DNA of 64,000 bases, taken from positions 1 through 64,000 of the forward strand of contig JANQLN010000068.1 of assembly GCA_028280575.1 (NCBI GenBank), written 5' to 3'. A program made the translations under genes and the position numbers. Positions 63,206 through 64,000 of the stretch are shown piece after piece; position 1 is the stretch's first letter; every line of letters begins with the position of its first letter. This DNA comes from Clostridia bacterium. GTDB taxonomy: Bacteria; Bacillota; Clostridia; Acetivibrionales; STF1-152. The notes below the pieces were generated by a model, which worked only from the letters and a program-made list of their open reading frames with translations, did no database searches and was not told the origin of the DNA.

Positions 63206-63928
63206 ATGTATGAAAAAAGAGAGTACAGAAACAGGTTTTATGCAGAGAACCTTGTATTTTTCAGGGTTATTGAAAAAGAAACCGATCTCATGATTGGTGC
63301 GAAAAGTAATTTGGCTAACGAGGCCCTGAAAGCTGTTAAAAATTGCAGGAAACAGCTTGAGCGATATATAAAGGTGCATGAGGAGTTTAAAACAAGCCTT
63401 AAACCGGTTAATCTTAAGAATAATCCCCGCCATATTATTTGCAGGATGTGTGAAGCGGCAAAAAAGGCAGGCGTAGGACCGATGGCCGCTGTAGCCGGTG
63501 CAATAAGTGAGAAGGTGGGCATGGAGCTTTTAAATTATTCAGACGAGGTAATTGTTGAAAATGGCGGTGACATTTTCATTAAAACAAATGTTTCAAGAAA
63601 AGTTGGAATTCACGCAGGACAGTCTCCTTTGAATGAAAAGATTGCCATCCAAATACTGCCGGAAAAAACCCCCCTGGGCATATGCACATCATCGGGAACC
63701 GTCGGGCACTCATTGAGCTTCGGAAAGGCAGATGCGGTAGTTGTTGTGTCAAAGGATACTTCTCTTGCAGATGCGGCTGCAACATCACTTTGCAATACGA
63801 TAAAATGTGAAGATGATATTGATACTGCCATTAGGAAGGCTTCAAAAATCGAAGACATATCAGGTATAGTTGCCGTAATGGGAGATAAATTTGGTGCGTG
63901 GGGAGATATTAAGCTAACGGAGTTTTAA
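63206..63928 (+). CDS. UPF0280 (COG2122, ApbE-like) family protein
   Basis: 240 residues. Landmarks are GPMAAVAGAISEKVG, VENGGDIFI and CTSSGTVGHSLSFGKADAVVVVS, the ApbE-related flavin-transfer-like fold. COG2122 genes are genetically linked to the COG1900/NIL homocysteine path. It is translationally coupled to the ferredoxin gene (2-base gap). The precise reaction is not established. Confidence 0.87.
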   Translation: MYEKREYRNRFYAENLVFFRVIEKETDLMIGAKSNLANEALKAVKNCRKQLERYIKVHEEFKTSLKPVNLKNNPRHIICRMCEAAKKAGVGPMAAVAGAISEKVGMELLNYSDEVIVENGGDIFIKTNVSRKVGIHAGQSPLNEKIAIQILPEKTPLGICTSSGTVGHSLSFGKADAVVVVSKDTSLADAAATSLCNTIKCEDDIDTAIRKASKIEDISGIVAVMGDKFGAWGDIKLTEF

Positions 63929-63953
63929 TTATATGTTTTAAGGAGCTGATTTT

Positions 63954-64000
63954 ATGAAATTGACCATATTGGGTAACAATGGCCCGTTTCCGGCAGCAGG
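63954..64000 (+). CDS. MBL-fold metallo-hydrolase, start only
   Basis: AAGGAG then ATG; the visible residues MKLTILGNNGPFPAAG are the typical opening of RNase-Z-like beta-lactamase-fold hydrolases. The gene runs out of the window. Confidence 0.7.
   Translation, partial: MKLTILGNNGPFPAA

Overview
The window looks like the chromosome of a low-G+C anaerobic clostridial Firmicute. The evidence is strong GGAGG-type ribosome binding sites, TTG/GTG starts, AraC regulators with membrane sensor domains, Lpl-type sugar ABC importers, URO-D family proteins and a methanogen-like homocysteine operon. No rRNA, tRNA or CRISPR array was seen. Many short remnants (IS, group II intron, REP/RAYT, truncated enzymes) show a much-rearranged accessory region.

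Layout. 1-24 kb is a glycan-utilisation region. It holds a GH2 beta-mannosidase-like enzyme, an FGGY kinase, a URO-D family protein, a complete LplB/LplC/lipoprotein importer, a sensor AraC regulator, two GH95/DUF5703-like enzymes, a TIM-barrel protein, a GH42 protein, an alpha/beta hydrolase and a second AraC regulator. Three transcription units share a duplicated promoter block (near 1.0, 6.5 and 15.1 kb). The genes at 15.2-19.9 kb are conspicuously G+C-rich and look imported. 24-36 kb mixes single genes (URO-D, HAD phosphatase, AAA ATPase, FGGY kinase with cupin and GntR, aldehyde dehydrogenase) with pseudogenes, including a decaying carotenoid locus. 36-45 kb is a second sugar module: sensor AraC regulator, importer with a 173-bp tandem duplication at a gene junction, and a lyase-like protein.

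45-55 kb is the most interesting part. A MntA-HepT toxin-antitoxin pair is followed by a minus-strand RiPP cluster (46050-54178). That cluster encodes an HprK-like kinase, a signal-peptidase/nucleotidyltransferase fusion, a short unlisted precursor peptide (51456-51578), a PqqD-type protein that carries a copy of the precursor's core motif, a radical SAM/SPASM enzyme and a two-subunit ABC exporter. Both modules are bracketed by REP palindromes and broken RAYT (IS200-like) transposase genes.

55-64 kb is more housekeeping-like: a PspC protein, an MXAN_6640-type metalloprotease, a GltS-like symporter, an acyltransferase with a zinc ribbon, and an operon for homocysteine synthesis from aspartate semialdehyde (COG1900, NIL-ferredoxin, UPF0280). 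This last part carries a dispersed hairpin repeat.
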